DNA of 23,261 nucleotides from CAG-582 sp964551965. Its GTDB lineage: Bacteria; Bacillota_I; Bacilli_A; RF39; UBA660. Shown piece after piece: positions 14,007 to 22,189 of this stretch. The translations under genes were made by a program, and so were the position numbers. The stretch lies in contig CAZKFB010000016.1 in assembly GCA_964551965.1 (NCBI GenBank), positions 1-23,261 on the forward strand, in the 5' to 3' direction. Under the pieces are notes generated by a model that saw only the letters and a program-made list of their open reading frames with translations, ran no database searches and was not told where the DNA came from. How positions within the stretch are numbered: position 1 is the stretch's first letter; each line of letters starts with the position of its first letter.

Positions 14007-15304
14007 ATTATAACCCCTTTTAATTTTCTTATAAACTCTTCTGCTTTAATGTGTTTCTTTTCTACTTCTTCTCTTTTTTCAATTGGATATACACAGTCAC
14101 GATCAACCAATACATAAGGATTCTCTTTAAACCATTCTGGTAGACTTTCCGGATCTTCTATATCAGCATCGTGATAATCTTTTAATCTATATATATTATA
14201 CTTTCCATTACATGGTATTAAATCATCACAGAAGTAACCTAATTTTTCTAATTCCCTTTCAAATAGTTCTAAGATGTCTTTTTGATCCTCTCTCAATGGT
14301 TCAAATAGACGTGCTTGAACTTCTAACTTACCTAAGAAATCCCCATTCTCATTATGAGAAACTTCTTCTCGATAAGGTTTATTGATTAAGAAACATCTTG
14401 GAACTTCATAATCAGGACCATATACGCTATGAGAAGCCACAATATATTTAATTAAGAAGTCGCCTGCGACAAATGTCCAACAAACTGTTCCCATCTCACT
14501 TGATTCAACAATTGGTCGATCAGATATGGATGCATACATATTAATAAATTGCATAAATCTATCTCCTAAATCATTAGCAAATATATTTTCAACAATCTCT
14601 CTTCTATCTTTGAAAGCATTTAATAATTTATCCATACTATTTCTTAAATATTCAGGAACTAATTCTCTACATTGATTTAAGAACTCTAACTTATAATTAG
14701 AAGAAGTTTTATATAATCTATCGATATCGGAAGTAATCTCTTCATATACATGAAATAAATCATTAGTATCATTATCCGCATCAATAATATGTATTCTATT
14801 TAATAAATGATTATATTTATAATTAGCAAATATAAATTCTTTTAATTCCCTAAACATTTTTGAATCATAAACAAAGTCTAGAATATTAGCAGTAATTCTC
14901 GATAATATATCTTCATCTATTATATCTACTACATTACCTGCTTCATCTTTATTAACTAAGTATTCAGTTATATTAGGATAATAATCCCTTAGTTTTCTCT
15001 TTTCACATTCACTTACACTTAACATAAATAATGCACGAACTTTTAAATCTCGATGATAAGCTATATGTTCTATAAATTCTTTATTATCAATGAATGTACG
15101 ATAACATAAAAAAATGAAATTGTCTAAATCTGATACTTTATCAACAATAGAATCAAAATTATCAATTATATATTTTCTTCCATTGTTAGTTCTAACTACT
15201 GAAGAAAACACGTCATTATTACTAATATAACTTAATTCACTTTCCTCTAATAGTCTTACAACATTGTCTTCATTAGCATTTAATAACTCCCTATAACATT
15301 CCAT
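14003..15304 (-). CDS. Hypothetical two-part protein, first gene of an unknown operon
   Basis: I do not recognise this 433-residue protein. Residues 1-240 are helical and repeat-like. Residues about 265-410 look like an alpha/beta domain: FLIKYIVA, LEVQARLFEPL, a helix ELFERELEKLGYF, and YVLVDRDCVYPI. The order of a lysine strand, a helix and a VDxD strand is faintly kinase-like, but no HRD or glycine loop is seen, so I do not assign it. There is no signal peptide or membrane helix. AAGGGGT lies before the ATG, with a good promoter at 15331-15359. It diverges from a cell wall hydrolase operon. Confidence 0.7.
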   Translation of the reverse strand: MECYRELLNANEDNVVRLLEESELSYISNNDVFSSVVRTNNGRKYIIDNFDSIVDKVSDLDNFIFLCYRTFIDNKEFIEHIAYHRDLKVRALFMLSVSECEKRKLRDYYPNITEYLVNKDEAGNVVDIIDEDILSRITANILDFVYDSKMFRELKEFIFANYKYNHLLNRIHIIDADNDTNDLFHVYEEITSDIDRLYKTSSNYKLEFLNQCRELVPEYLRNSMDKLLNAFKDRREIVENIFANDLGDRFMQFINMYASISDRPIVESSEMGTVCWTFVAGDFLIKYIVASHSVYGPDYEVPRCFLINKPYREEVSHNENGDFLGKLEVQARLFEPLREDQKDILELFERELEKLGYFCDDLIPCNGKYNIYRLKDYHDADIEDPESLPEWFKENPYVLVDRDCVYPIEKREEVEKKHIKAEEFIRKLKGVII

Positions 15305-15330
15305 ATTAATACCCCTTAAAATTGTTGTAT

Positions 15331-15359
15331 ATTATATCAAATATTTGTTGATACTGCAA
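15331..15359 (-). promoter_or_regulatory. Promoter of the unknown two-gene operon
   Basis: On the minus strand TTGCAG (15359-15354), a 17-base spacer and TATAAT (15336-15331), preceded by TGA (extended -10), lie 27 bases before the start codon at 15304. Confidence 0.65.
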
Positions 15360-15399
15360 ATCATCAATATTGTAACATCTATTAATTTATAATAATATT

Positions 15400-15408
15400 T
15401 GCTATAAT
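15400..15408 (+). promoter_or_regulatory. Extended -10 promoter of the cell wall hydrolase operon
   Basis: TGCTATAAT, a perfect extended -10, lies 24 bases before the start codon at 15433, with AGGGAGG between. The -35 region (near TATTAA) is weak. It lies back to back with the minus-strand promoter at 15331-15359. Confidence 0.6.
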
Positions 15409-15432
15409 TATTATAAATAGAGGGAGGCAGTT

Positions 15433-15627
15433 ATGTTAGATATCGTTGTTAATAATAAAAGATATCAATATATTCAATGTGTTAAGATAGATAATACAAG
15501 TTATATAGCTTTAACTGATGGTAAAACAATTACTATAAGTGAATATAAAATGATAGATGATAAAATTCAATTGCTTCCTATTGATGATAAGACATTTGAG
15601 ATAGTTAGAAAGGAAATGAATTTATGA
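15433..15627 (+). CDS. Small hypothetical protein, possibly DUF1292-like
   Basis: The protein has 64 residues and is predicted mostly beta-stranded. The order of elements (YQYIQCVKIDNTSYIALTD, then ISEYKMIDDKIQLLPIDD) loosely recalls DUF1292 proteins, which are small beta proteins of unknown function, but the match is weak. AGGGAGG precedes the ATG and a promoter lies just upstream. Its stop overlaps the start of the lytic transglycosylase gene by four bases (ATGA), so it is coupled to that gene. Confidence 0.7.
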   Translation: MLDIVVNNKRYQYIQCVKIDNTSYIALTDGKTITISEYKMIDDKIQLLPIDDKTFEIVRKEMNL

Positions 15628-16874
15628 TAGAGTATTATTTCTTTTTTAATGATAACAATGAATTTATGTGTGAAATAACTGAAGGTGAGGAGCAAACAGA
15701 ATTAACTGAACAAGAAGCTATTGATGAACTAATTGCAATCAATGAAACTAATTTTGATCATGTTCGTGCATCTAATAGATTAATTAAATTAAATAGTGAA
15801 GATACTTCAGTTATAATATCTGACTTACAAGATTTTTATTCTTATGGATATTCAGAATATATTCCGGATATTATGGAAAGAGTCAATAAAGCTATTGCAA
15901 AACATCAAAAAGATAAGCATAGAAATGAAGTAGTAAGAAATCTAAAAGTAACGTGTGGAAAAGTAGCATGCGGAACTTTAATAGTAACTTTACTTGGTAC
16001 TGCTGCTGGTGCTCTACATAAACAGCATACAAATAGCAATAACTTCACAAATAATATTGCTACTGAAGACTTTATTAATGAAATACCAATTAATCTAGAA
16101 ACGGTTTCCGATGAATTTGATGAAGAATATGATCAGATGATTGATGAATTAGAAACTGTTGTTGATGAGTATACAGAAAGTCAGAATACCATAATTGAAG
16201 AAAAACCTATTGATACAGCTTATTTGAGATATGATGACTTAACTAATACAAATACATATATTGGTGCTTATGAGGATTACTATTCTATTGTTGAAAAGTA
16301 TGCCAATAAGTGGGGAATATCTCCTAATATAATAATGGCAATGTTAACTCAAGAAAGTGCTGGTAAAAAAGTTAATCTAATGCAAATTCAATTTGATTCT
16401 TGGCACGATCAAGTATTAACTGAATATGACTTTGTAAATGGCCGTTATCAAAGTATTGTACTTACTGATACTCCAGAAAAATATTCTGGTCAAAATATAA
16501 CAGTTATTACAAGAGAAGACTTAAATAATAAAGTAACTAATATATCCGTTGCTTGTGTAATATTAAGATACTGTTTAGAACAAATGGACTTTAATGTTCT
16601 TGCTGCTATCCAAGCATATAATCTTGGATGCCCAAACATGGATAAAGTAATGAATGAAACTAGTAGAAATGTTGGAGTTAGTGTCGATGATCTTTTGAGT
16701 GATCAAACAAGCACTGAATTTACTAATTATACATTTATAGTTGATTGTGGAGATCCTAACTATGTAACTAATGTATTTAGATATTTAACTGATGGAGAAA
16801 TAACTATTCAAATACTTAATGAAGATGGAAGTGTTGGAAGTTTAGTTATTGGAGTTGCTCAAAAACAATTATAA
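15624..16874 (+). CDS. Membrane-anchored lytic transglycosylase (SLT domain)
   Basis: This is a 416-residue protein. Residues 1-105 form an acidic then basic cytoplasmic part. One membrane helix (about 109-131, GKVACGTLIVTLLGTAAGAL) carries the rest outside. An acidic linker (about 145-200) leads to a soluble-lytic-transglycosylase domain (about 215-400). Catalytic-site features are IIMAMLTQESAGKK (Glu about 244), NLMQIQF and AAIQAYNLGCPN. Such enzymes cleave the MurNAc-GlcNAc bond of peptidoglycan, forming anhydro ends. The long N-terminal cytoplasmic domain before the anchor is unusual and may link to inside partners, perhaps the small coupled protein encoded upstream. AAAGGAAA lies before the ATG, and an attenuator-like hairpin follows the stop. 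Confidence 0.87.
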   Translation: MIEYYFFFNDNNEFMCEITEGEEQTELTEQEAIDELIAINETNFDHVRASNRLIKLNSEDTSVIISDLQDFYSYGYSEYIPDIMERVNKAIAKHQKDKHRNEVVRNLKVTCGKVACGTLIVTLLGTAAGALHKQHTNSNNFTNNIATEDFINEIPINLETVSDEFDEEYDQMIDELETVVDEYTESQNTIIEEKPIDTAYLRYDDLTNTNTYIGAYEDYYSIVEKYANKWGISPNIIMAMLTQESAGKKVNLMQIQFDSWHDQVLTEYDFVNGRYQSIVLTDTPEKYSGQNITVITREDLNNKVTNISVACVILRYCLEQMDFNVLAAIQAYNLGCPNMDKVMNETSRNVGVSVDDLLSDQTSTEFTNYTFIVDCGDPNYVTNVFRYLTDGEITIQILNEDGSVGSLVIGVAQKQL

Positions 16875-16914
16875 AAAATCACCTATTGCATATATTGTGA
16901 TAGGTGATTTTTTT
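16873..16914 (+). terminator. Terminator/attenuator that contains the cwlJ ribosome binding site
   Basis: AAAAAATCACCTAT (16873-16886) and ATAGGTGATTTTTT (16900-16913) form a perfect 14-bp stem with a 13-base loop, ending in seven Ts. The 3' arm includes AGGTGA (16902-16907), seven bases before the cwlJ ATG at 16915. Folding would end transcription or hide the ribosome binding site. An unfolded hairpin would allow cwlJ translation. Confidence 0.8.
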
Positions 16915-17337
16915 ATGTTAGTTAATTATACAACAAAAGAATTAGACTTAATGGCAAGACTTATGAGAGCTGAGGCTTTAGGTGATGGAAATCTTGCAAT
17001 GCTAATGGTAGGTAATGTAATTGTTAATCGGGCATTAGGAACTTGTGATGTATTTAAAAATATAAGAACAATATATCAAGTAATATATCAAAACCCGGGA
17101 GGTTTTGTTGGCACAAATTCAAGTTTATTCCAATCATCTTCAACAACTAATGAAAAGAACTTAGCTAAGAGATGCCTTCGAGGAGAGTACTTTTATCCGG
17201 CTACTAATGCTCTTTGGTTTTATGCACCCGGAAATCAAGCATGTAAATCGACTTGGTATAATCAAGATTTAAGTGGAAGATATAAATCTCATTGTTTCTA
17301 TATGCCAGATCCTAATGTATGTCCAGAAATAAGATAA
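16915..17337 (+). CDS. cwlJ: CwlJ/SleB-type cell wall hydrolase
   Basis: The protein has 140 residues, almost exactly the size of Bacillus CwlJ, and consists of a single Hydrolase_2 (SleB) domain with no signal peptide. Diagnostic stretches are ELDLMARLMRAEALGDGN (catalytic Glu in RAEA, about residue 20), MLMVGNVIVNRAL, FKNIRTIYQVIYQ, and the C-terminal WYNQDLSGRYKSHCFYMPD. These closely follow CwlJ, which degrades spore cortex peptidoglycan in germination together with GerQ. Whether this organism forms spores cannot be seen here; non-sporulation roles of SleB-family proteins exist. An upstream in-frame TTG at 16849 would run through the terminator hairpin, so I choose ATG 16915. It follows the lytic transglycosylase gene, supporting a joint peptidoglycan function. 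Confidence 0.9.
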   Translation: MLVNYTTKELDLMARLMRAEALGDGNLAMLMVGNVIVNRALGTCDVFKNIRTIYQVIYQNPGGFVGTNSSLFQSSSTTNEKNLAKRCLRGEYFYPATNALWFYAPGNQACKSTWYNQDLSGRYKSHCFYMPDPNVCPEIR

Positions 17338-17364
17338 AAAATGTTAACAATAAATGTTAACATT
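17335..17364 (-). terminator. Terminator of phosphoketolase, shared 3' end with cwlJ
   Basis: AATGTTAAC (17340-17348) pairs with GTTAACATT (17356-17364) around a 7-base loop. On the minus strand six Ts follow. The xfp stop codon lies in the stem. On the plus strand the tail is weaker, so cwlJ may share it. Confidence 0.75.
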
Positions 17365-19651
17365 TCCATTTCCAATTTTTAACAATATCTAAATCTTCTC
17401 CTGTTGTTCTAATATATGAAACATGTTCTTTTAATGTATCATTACAGTATTTAACTAACTCTTTATTATCCGTATTAGTTATTTCTAATGCCTTTAATAC
17501 TAAATGGAAACGATCTATTTTATTTATAACTCGCATATCGAAAGGCGTTGTAATACATCCTTCTTCTTCATAACCGAATGTTTCAAATAGTTTTCCTCTT
17601 TCATATAGTAAATCTTGTATTACATTAGGATATCCATGGAAAGCAAATATTACTTTCGTATTTGGAATAAATATCTTATCGAATTCTTCATCAGATAATC
17701 TTTCAAGAGTTAATAAATCAACTACATTAACTACTCTTACTTTTAAATTAGATTTTTCATGAAGTATACTAGTTGCAGCTAATACTTCTAAAGTTGGAGT
17801 ATCGCCTGCACAAGCAAGTATTACATCAGGATTCTCATCACTGGCAAATTCAAATACACCAATACCATTTTCACAATGTTTAATAGTCTCACTAGCATTT
17901 AACCATTGAGGACGAGGATGTTTAGATGCAATAATCGTATTTATTTTATTTTCACTCTTTAAAGCTTTATCAACATAATAAATAAGTGAATTAGTATCAT
18001 AAGGTAAGTATATTTCTGTTATACTTCTTTTTTTATTTAAAATATGATTTATAAATCCTGGTTCTTGATGAGTATATCCATTATGATCTTGTTGCCAAAT
18101 ATGACTAGTACATATTAGGTTAAGAGATGATATTGGTGCTCTCCATTCGATCTCTTTTGTCATCTTAAGCCATTTAGCATGAATTCCTATCATTGAATCA
18201 ATTACACGAATAAATGATTCATATGAATGTAATATACCATGTCTTCCTGTAAGTAGGTATCCTTCTAAGCCTCCTTCAGCAAAATGTTCAGAAAGATATG
18301 AATCTAATACTCTTCCATAAGGAGCAACAAATTCATCTTTTTCACCTATTGGAAGTAACCATTGACGATTAGTTGCTTCAAATACATGATTTAATCTATT
18401 AGACATAGCTTCATCAGGACCAAATATACGGAAATTCTTATTATCTTCATTAAGCAAGATTACATCTCTTAAATATTTACCTAATTCCATCATATCTTGA
18501 GCTTCAATATCTCCATGTTTACAATCTAACATATAATTCTTTATATCAGGTAACTTTAAATCTACTTTTAATAAACCCCCATTAGTTTCTAATCTACTAC
18601 TTAATCTCTTATTTCCTTTTGGTAAGAATGAAGTAATACTCTCTTTAACTTTACCATTATCATCAAATAAATTCTCAGGATGATAACTCTTTAACCATTT
18701 TTCAAGATCGATTAAACTTTCTTCTTTAGTCTCATCTATAACAATTGGTATTTGGTGAGCTTTAAAACTACCTTCACAACTTTGTGGACCTGTCCATCCT
18801 TTTGGTGTTCTTAAAATAATAACAGGCCATTTATAGTTTTCAAGATTCTCAGTTATCTTTGCTTGTTCTTTCATTGATTTAATTTGATTAATAACTTCAT
18901 CCATTGTTGTAGCCATTAATTCTTGCATTTGATCGATATCAGAACCTTCAACAAAGTAAGGAGTCCATCCATATCCTTTGAATAGACTTTTTAATTCTTC
19001 ATGACTCATTCTCGACATAACTGTTGGATTAGATATTTTAAATCCATTTAAATGAACTATTGGTAATACCACTCCATCCGTTATTGGGTTTATAAATTTA
19101 TTAATATGCCAACAAGTAGCTAATGGTCCCGTTTCTGATTCACCATCTCCAACAATACAAGCAGCAATTAAATTAGGATTATCTAAAACGGCTCCAAATC
19201 CGTGAGCTAATGTATACCCAAGTTCTCCACCTTCATGAATACTTCCCGGAGTTTCTGGTGCAACATGACTAGATATACCTCCCGGAAATGAGAATTGTTT
19301 AAATAGTTCTTTTAAACCTTTTTCGTCTTGAGATACTTTAGGATAAACTTCTGAATAGGTTCCGTCTAAATATGCGTTAGTAACTGCTGTTTGTCCGCCA
19401 TGACCAGGACCTACTAAATAAATCATATCTAAGTTATATCTCGTTATTACACGATTTAAATGTGTAAATATAAAATTTTGACCTGGTATTGTTCCCCAAT
19501 GTCCTACTGCTCTGTGTTTAACATCTTTAAATTCTAATTTTCTCTTTAATAAAGGATTATCTAATAAATATAATTGACCTACAGCTAAATAATTAGTTGC
19601 TTGAAAATATTCATTTAATTGTTTTAATTCTGTTTTAGTTAGAGTACTCAT
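17357..19651 (-). CDS. xfp: Phosphoketolase (xylulose 5-phosphate / fructose 6-phosphate)
   Basis: The protein has 764 residues, close to the usual 790-830. This thiamine diphosphate enzyme splits xylulose 5-phosphate, and often fructose 6-phosphate, with phosphate into acetyl phosphate plus an aldose phosphate in the cytoplasm. Motifs are LKHRAVGHWGT-like KHRAVGHWGTIPGQNF, YLVGPGHGGQ, SHVAPETPGSIHEGGELGY, the TPP-binding GDGESETGPLATCWH, and HLNGFKISNPT. The start is ATG 19651, eight bases after AAGGAG; an in-frame GTG at 19660 is part of the leader. It is monocistronic, with a TGATAAAAT -10 near 19682. It points to heterofermentative or bifid-type sugar use giving acetyl phosphate and ATP. 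Confidence 0.97.
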   Translation of the reverse strand: MSTLTKTELKQLNEYFQATNYLAVGQLYLLDNPLLKRKLEFKDVKHRAVGHWGTIPGQNFIFTHLNRVITRYNLDMIYLVGPGHGGQTAVTNAYLDGTYSEVYPKVSQDEKGLKELFKQFSFPGGISSHVAPETPGSIHEGGELGYTLAHGFGAVLDNPNLIAACIVGDGESETGPLATCWHINKFINPITDGVVLPIVHLNGFKISNPTVMSRMSHEELKSLFKGYGWTPYFVEGSDIDQMQELMATTMDEVINQIKSMKEQAKITENLENYKWPVIILRTPKGWTGPQSCEGSFKAHQIPIVIDETKEESLIDLEKWLKSYHPENLFDDNGKVKESITSFLPKGNKRLSSRLETNGGLLKVDLKLPDIKNYMLDCKHGDIEAQDMMELGKYLRDVILLNEDNKNFRIFGPDEAMSNRLNHVFEATNRQWLLPIGEKDEFVAPYGRVLDSYLSEHFAEGGLEGYLLTGRHGILHSYESFIRVIDSMIGIHAKWLKMTKEIEWRAPISSLNLICTSHIWQQDHNGYTHQEPGFINHILNKKRSITEIYLPYDTNSLIYYVDKALKSENKINTIIASKHPRPQWLNASETIKHCENGIGVFEFASDENPDVILACAGDTPTLEVLAATSILHEKSNLKVRVVNVVDLLTLERLSDEEFDKIFIPNTKVIFAFHGYPNVIQDLLYERGKLFETFGYEEEGCITTPFDMRVINKIDRFHLVLKALEITNTDNKELVKYCNDTLKEHVSYIRTTGEDLDIVKNWKWKC

Positions 19652-19725
19652 AACCACCACTCCTTATTCTATGAATATTTTATCAAAAGCATGGTAATAA
19701 GTCCATATCACGCATAAAATTAGAC

Positions 19726-19772
19726 AAAAAAAATATATAAAATATTATTCACAAGAAATATATTTTATATAT
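19726..19772 (-). terminator. Terminator of the tsa cluster
   Basis: ATATATAAAATAT (19733-19745) and ATATTTTATATAT (19760-19772) form a 13-bp all-A/T stem with a 14-base loop, followed on the minus strand by eight Ts. It lies 25 bases after the tsaD stop. Confidence 0.65.
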
Positions 19773-19797
19773 GTTTCAAGATTTGGTTATTAATAGT

Positions 19798-20808
19798 CTA
19801 TTCTCCAAATAAATCTACTTGACTTTCAGCCTTTAAATCTAAATCAACGAAGTCTTTAGCAAGGAATTTAGGATAAGCAGCACATGCAATCATAGCTGCA
19901 TTATCTGTACAATATTTAATTGGAGGAACACTGAATTCAACATTTAGTTCATCACACATTTGTTGCATTTCACTTCTAAGTTGTTTACTAGCACTTACTC
20001 CTCCAGCCATTATTACTCGTTTAATATCATATTTCTCAATTGCTATCTTAGTCTTCTTAACTAACTCTTCAAAAGCAACATTTTGGAAGGAACAAGCTAA
20101 ATCGGCTTTTCTAACTTCATTACCTCTCTGAGTTTCATTATGATTTAAGTTAACTACTGCACTCTTTAATCCACTAAATGAGAAATCTAATGAATTATTA
20201 GTCATTGGTACTGGTAAATCATATGTAGGTTTGCCTTCAAGAGCTAACTTTTCAACATTTGGTCCCCCCGGATAAGGAAGTCCAAGAACTCTTGCAACCT
20301 TGTCAAAACATTCCCCGGCGGCATCATCTAAAGTCTTACCTACTACTTTAAACTTATAATCATCTTCCATTAAAACAAGTTCTGTATGTCCTCCACTTAC
20401 TACTAAAGCAAGTAAAGGGAATTCTAACTTACCAACTAAGTTATTGGCATATATGTGCCCAGCAATATGGTGAGTAGCAATAAGTGGTTTATTGTATACA
20501 TAAGAAAGAACTTTAGCAAATTCTACTCCAACAAGTAATCCACCTAAAAGTCCCGGAGCATAAGTTACAGCTATAGCATCTACATCCTCTACACGCATAT
20601 TAGCTTTACTTAACACATCTTCAAGTACCATTGTAATATTTTCCGTATGCATACGAGAAGCAATTTCTGGTACTACTCCACCAAACTTAGCATGCGTATC
20701 CATTTGAGTAAGTACGGTTGTTGCTATCTCCTCACAACCATTTTTAATAATTGACATACTAGTTTCATCACAGCTAGATTCGATTCCTAATATATAAACA
20801 TCTTTCAT
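19798..20808 (-). CDS. tsaD: tRNA N6-adenosine threonylcarbamoyltransferase TsaD
   Basis: The protein has 336 residues, the usual length. TsaD transfers the threonylcarbamoyl group to A37 of tRNAs reading ANN codons, working with TsaB and TsaE. It shows the ASKHA fold start LGIESSCDETSMSI, the metal-binding THHIAGHIYANN (His about 114 and 118), LVVSGGHTELV, DDAAGECFDKVAR, LPYPGGP, and the C-terminal CTDNAAMIA. The start is ATG 20808, five bases after AAGGTGG; an in-frame GTG at 20817 lies inside that site. It overlaps the rimI stop by four bases (ATGA). TsaB, RimI and TsaD form one operon. Confidence 0.97.
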   Translation of the reverse strand: MKDVYILGIESSCDETSMSIIKNGCEEIATTVLTQMDTHAKFGGVVPEIASRMHTENITMVLEDVLSKANMRVEDVDAIAVTYAPGLLGGLLVGVEFAKVLSYVYNKPLIATHHIAGHIYANNLVGKLEFPLLALVVSGGHTELVLMEDDYKFKVVGKTLDDAAGECFDKVARVLGLPYPGGPNVEKLALEGKPTYDLPVPMTNNSLDFSFSGLKSAVVNLNHNETQRGNEVRKADLACSFQNVAFEELVKKTKIAIEKYDIKRVIMAGGVSASKQLRSEMQQMCDELNVEFSVPPIKYCTDNAAMIACAAYPKFLAKDFVDLDLKAESQVDLFGE

Positions 20809-21224
20809 ATGAACCACCTTTCCATAATAATAGCATCACCATTACTATAATAATTTTTTCTAATATTAATCTCTTTAAAATTAAACTTCTGATATAGTTT
20901 TATAGCTGAACTATTATTAGAATTAACTTCTAAAAGAAACCTTTCATGTTCAACATTATCTATTATATATTGAATTAACTTACTTGCTATACCTTTTCTT
21001 CTCGTATCTTCACTTACTGCTATATTAATAAGATCCAATACTTCAAAATGTTTTTCTATTTGAATAAATCCTAATACATTATCATCTTCTTCATAAACAT
21101 ATATGAATTCATAATCTTTATCTAATATTTCTCTTATATTATAAACATTAGTAAAGTTTTCATTAGCAAGTATTCCTAGTTTATTAATTGATGCAATATC
21201 ATCTATATTACATTCTCTAATCAT
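20805..21224 (-). CDS. rimI: Ribosomal protein S18 alanine N-acetyltransferase (RimI-like GNAT)
   Basis: The protein has 139 residues from ATG 21224 (MIRECNIDD). It is a GNAT enzyme with the acetyl-CoA loop in VSEDTRRKGIASKLIQYI, then FLLEVNSNNSSAIKLYQKFNFKEINIR, which matches the RimI pattern LEVRxSNxxAIxLYxKxGF. RimI acetylates the N-terminal alanine of ribosomal protein S18. The gene commonly lies between tsaB and tsaD, as here. It overlaps the tsaB end by eight bases. A longer frame to 21269 lies fully within tsaB and lacks conserved sequence. GAGG lies 12 bases before the ATG, so coupling to tsaB translation is likely. Confidence 0.9.
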   Translation of the reverse strand: MIRECNIDDIASINKLGILANENFTNVYNIREILDKDYEFIYVYEEDDNVLGFIQIEKHFEVLDLINIAVSEDTRRKGIASKLIQYIIDNVEHERFLLEVNSNNSSAIKLYQKFNFKEINIRKNYYSNGDAIIMERWFI

Positions 21225-21786
21225 TCTTAAGAGCCTCAATAACTTTAATGTATAATGGATTAACTCCATGAGGATTCAATGATTCTTTATTTTCTAAGTA
21301 CTTATATACTTTTTCAAAATCAATTTCATATTTATCCTCAATTTTATAGTCGTGTTTATTCTTATATTCTTCGAACTCACTGTTACTCATATAAAAATAA
21401 TCATCAACTAATTTTCCTTCTTTAAATAACCCTCCAAATATTCCTTTAACATCATGAATGATTGGAAGTTCACAATTAGAACTAACCATAATTACTTCTA
21501 GACTAGTAACAGTTTTAATAGGTATATTAAGTGTATAAGCTAAAGTTTTTGCAATAGTTACACCCAATCTAACTCCCGTAAATGAACCAGGACCATTTAC
21601 TACTATTATTTCTCCTAAATCTTTAACTTCTATACCATTATTTGAAATAATATCTCTAATGGTTGGCATAATAAATTCCGAATGATGTCTAGTTGATCTT
21701 TTAATAATTGAATCAACTAGTTTTCCATCTTTATATAAAGCTATTATAATTTCTATATCATGAGTATCAATAAACAATGTATACAT
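21217..21786 (-). CDS. tsaB: tRNA threonylcarbamoyladenosine biosynthesis protein TsaB
   Basis: The protein has 189 residues. TsaB (YeaZ) is the non-catalytic ASKHA partner of TsaD in t6A formation. It starts YTLFIDTHDIEI and has VNGPGSFTGVRLGV near residue 65-78, the conserved TsaB signature, followed by a shorter C-terminal part than in E. coli (about 230). GGGAGG precedes the ATG by seven bases. It is preceded by a 16-bp gap from the small membrane-protein gene. Confidence 0.95.
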   Translation of the reverse strand: MYTLFIDTHDIEIIIALYKDGKLVDSIIKRSTRHHSEFIMPTIRDIISNNGIEVKDLGEIIVVNGPGSFTGVRLGVTIAKTLAYTLNIPIKTVTSLEVIMVSSNCELPIIHDVKGIFGGLFKEGKLVDDYFYMSNSEFEEYKNKHDYKIEDKYEIDFEKVYKYLENKESLNPHGVNPLYIKVIEALKND

Positions 21787-21802
21787 AGTAATACCTCCCT
21801 AT

Positions 21803-22138
21803 TTAAATCAATGTATTAAACTTTAATATGACTTGATATATTACAGCCAATATTAAGATAATAATTGGTTCAATATATCGCATAAATATCTTTTGTTGCT
21901 TTATAGTCAATTCTTTCATATTAAGTTTTCGTAATAACTTATTAATATAAATTCCCATAAAGACAGTATCTTTATTCTTAAATTGAACAATTGAAAGAAC
22001 ACAAGAATCAAAAATAATAATTTGTAACCAGTAAAGTGTCAGACCAATCAGTAACAATCTTATGTCTAACCACAAAAAACTAGTTGCAGCTAAGACAAAT
22101 ATTAACATGTGAATTATGGTAATTAACTTATCTTTCAT
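21803..22138 (-). CDS. Small membrane protein inserted between tsaE and tsaB
   Basis: The protein is unrecognised, with 111 residues from ATG 22138. Hydrophobic helices lie about residues 4-20, 23-45 and 88-108, separated by a charged loop with KNKDTVFMGIYINKLLRKLN. GAGGAG precedes the ATG by seven bases. The gene is separated from tsaE by a terminator, has its own promoter overlapped by a palindrome (22143-22160), and is followed 16 bp later by tsaB. It therefore likely drives the tsaB-rimI-tsaD transcript as its first gene. Confidence 0.7.
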   Translation of the reverse strand: MKDKLITIIHMLIFVLAATSFLWLDIRLLLIGLTLYWLQIIIFDSCVLSIVQFKNKDTVFMGIYINKLLRKLNMKELTIKQQKIFMRYIEPIIILILAVIYQVILKFNTLI

Positions 22139-22142
22139 AGGT

Positions 22143-22164
22143 ATACTCCTCAAGGAGTATTATA
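22143..22164 (-). promoter_or_regulatory. Extended -10 overlapped by a perfect palindrome
   Basis: TGATATAAT is read on the minus strand (-10 at 22164-22159). The perfect palindrome ATACTCC-TTGA-GGAGTAT (22160-22143) covers the -10 end, the expected transcription start near 22152 and the ribosome binding site GAGGAG. It could be a repressor site. In read-through RNA it would form a hairpin hiding the ribosome binding site. Confidence 0.5.
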
Positions 22165-22168
22165 TCAC

Positions 22169-22189
22169 AAAAAAAGCACTTAAGTGCTT
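22169..22189 (-). terminator. Terminator of tsaE
   Basis: On the minus strand AAGCAC-TTAA-GTGCTT is followed by a run of Ts, directly after the tsaE stop. Confidence 0.85.

Noticed and set aside
16849..16914. Longer cwlJ start at the TTG at 16849
   Set aside because: It would translate the terminator hairpin and lies in the end of the transglycosylase gene; CwlJ homologues begin near the residues following ATG 16915.
20805..21269. Longer rimI start at 21269
   Set aside because: The extra residues lie wholly within tsaB and do not match the RimI family start; ATG 21224 begins at the conserved MIRxxxxxD.
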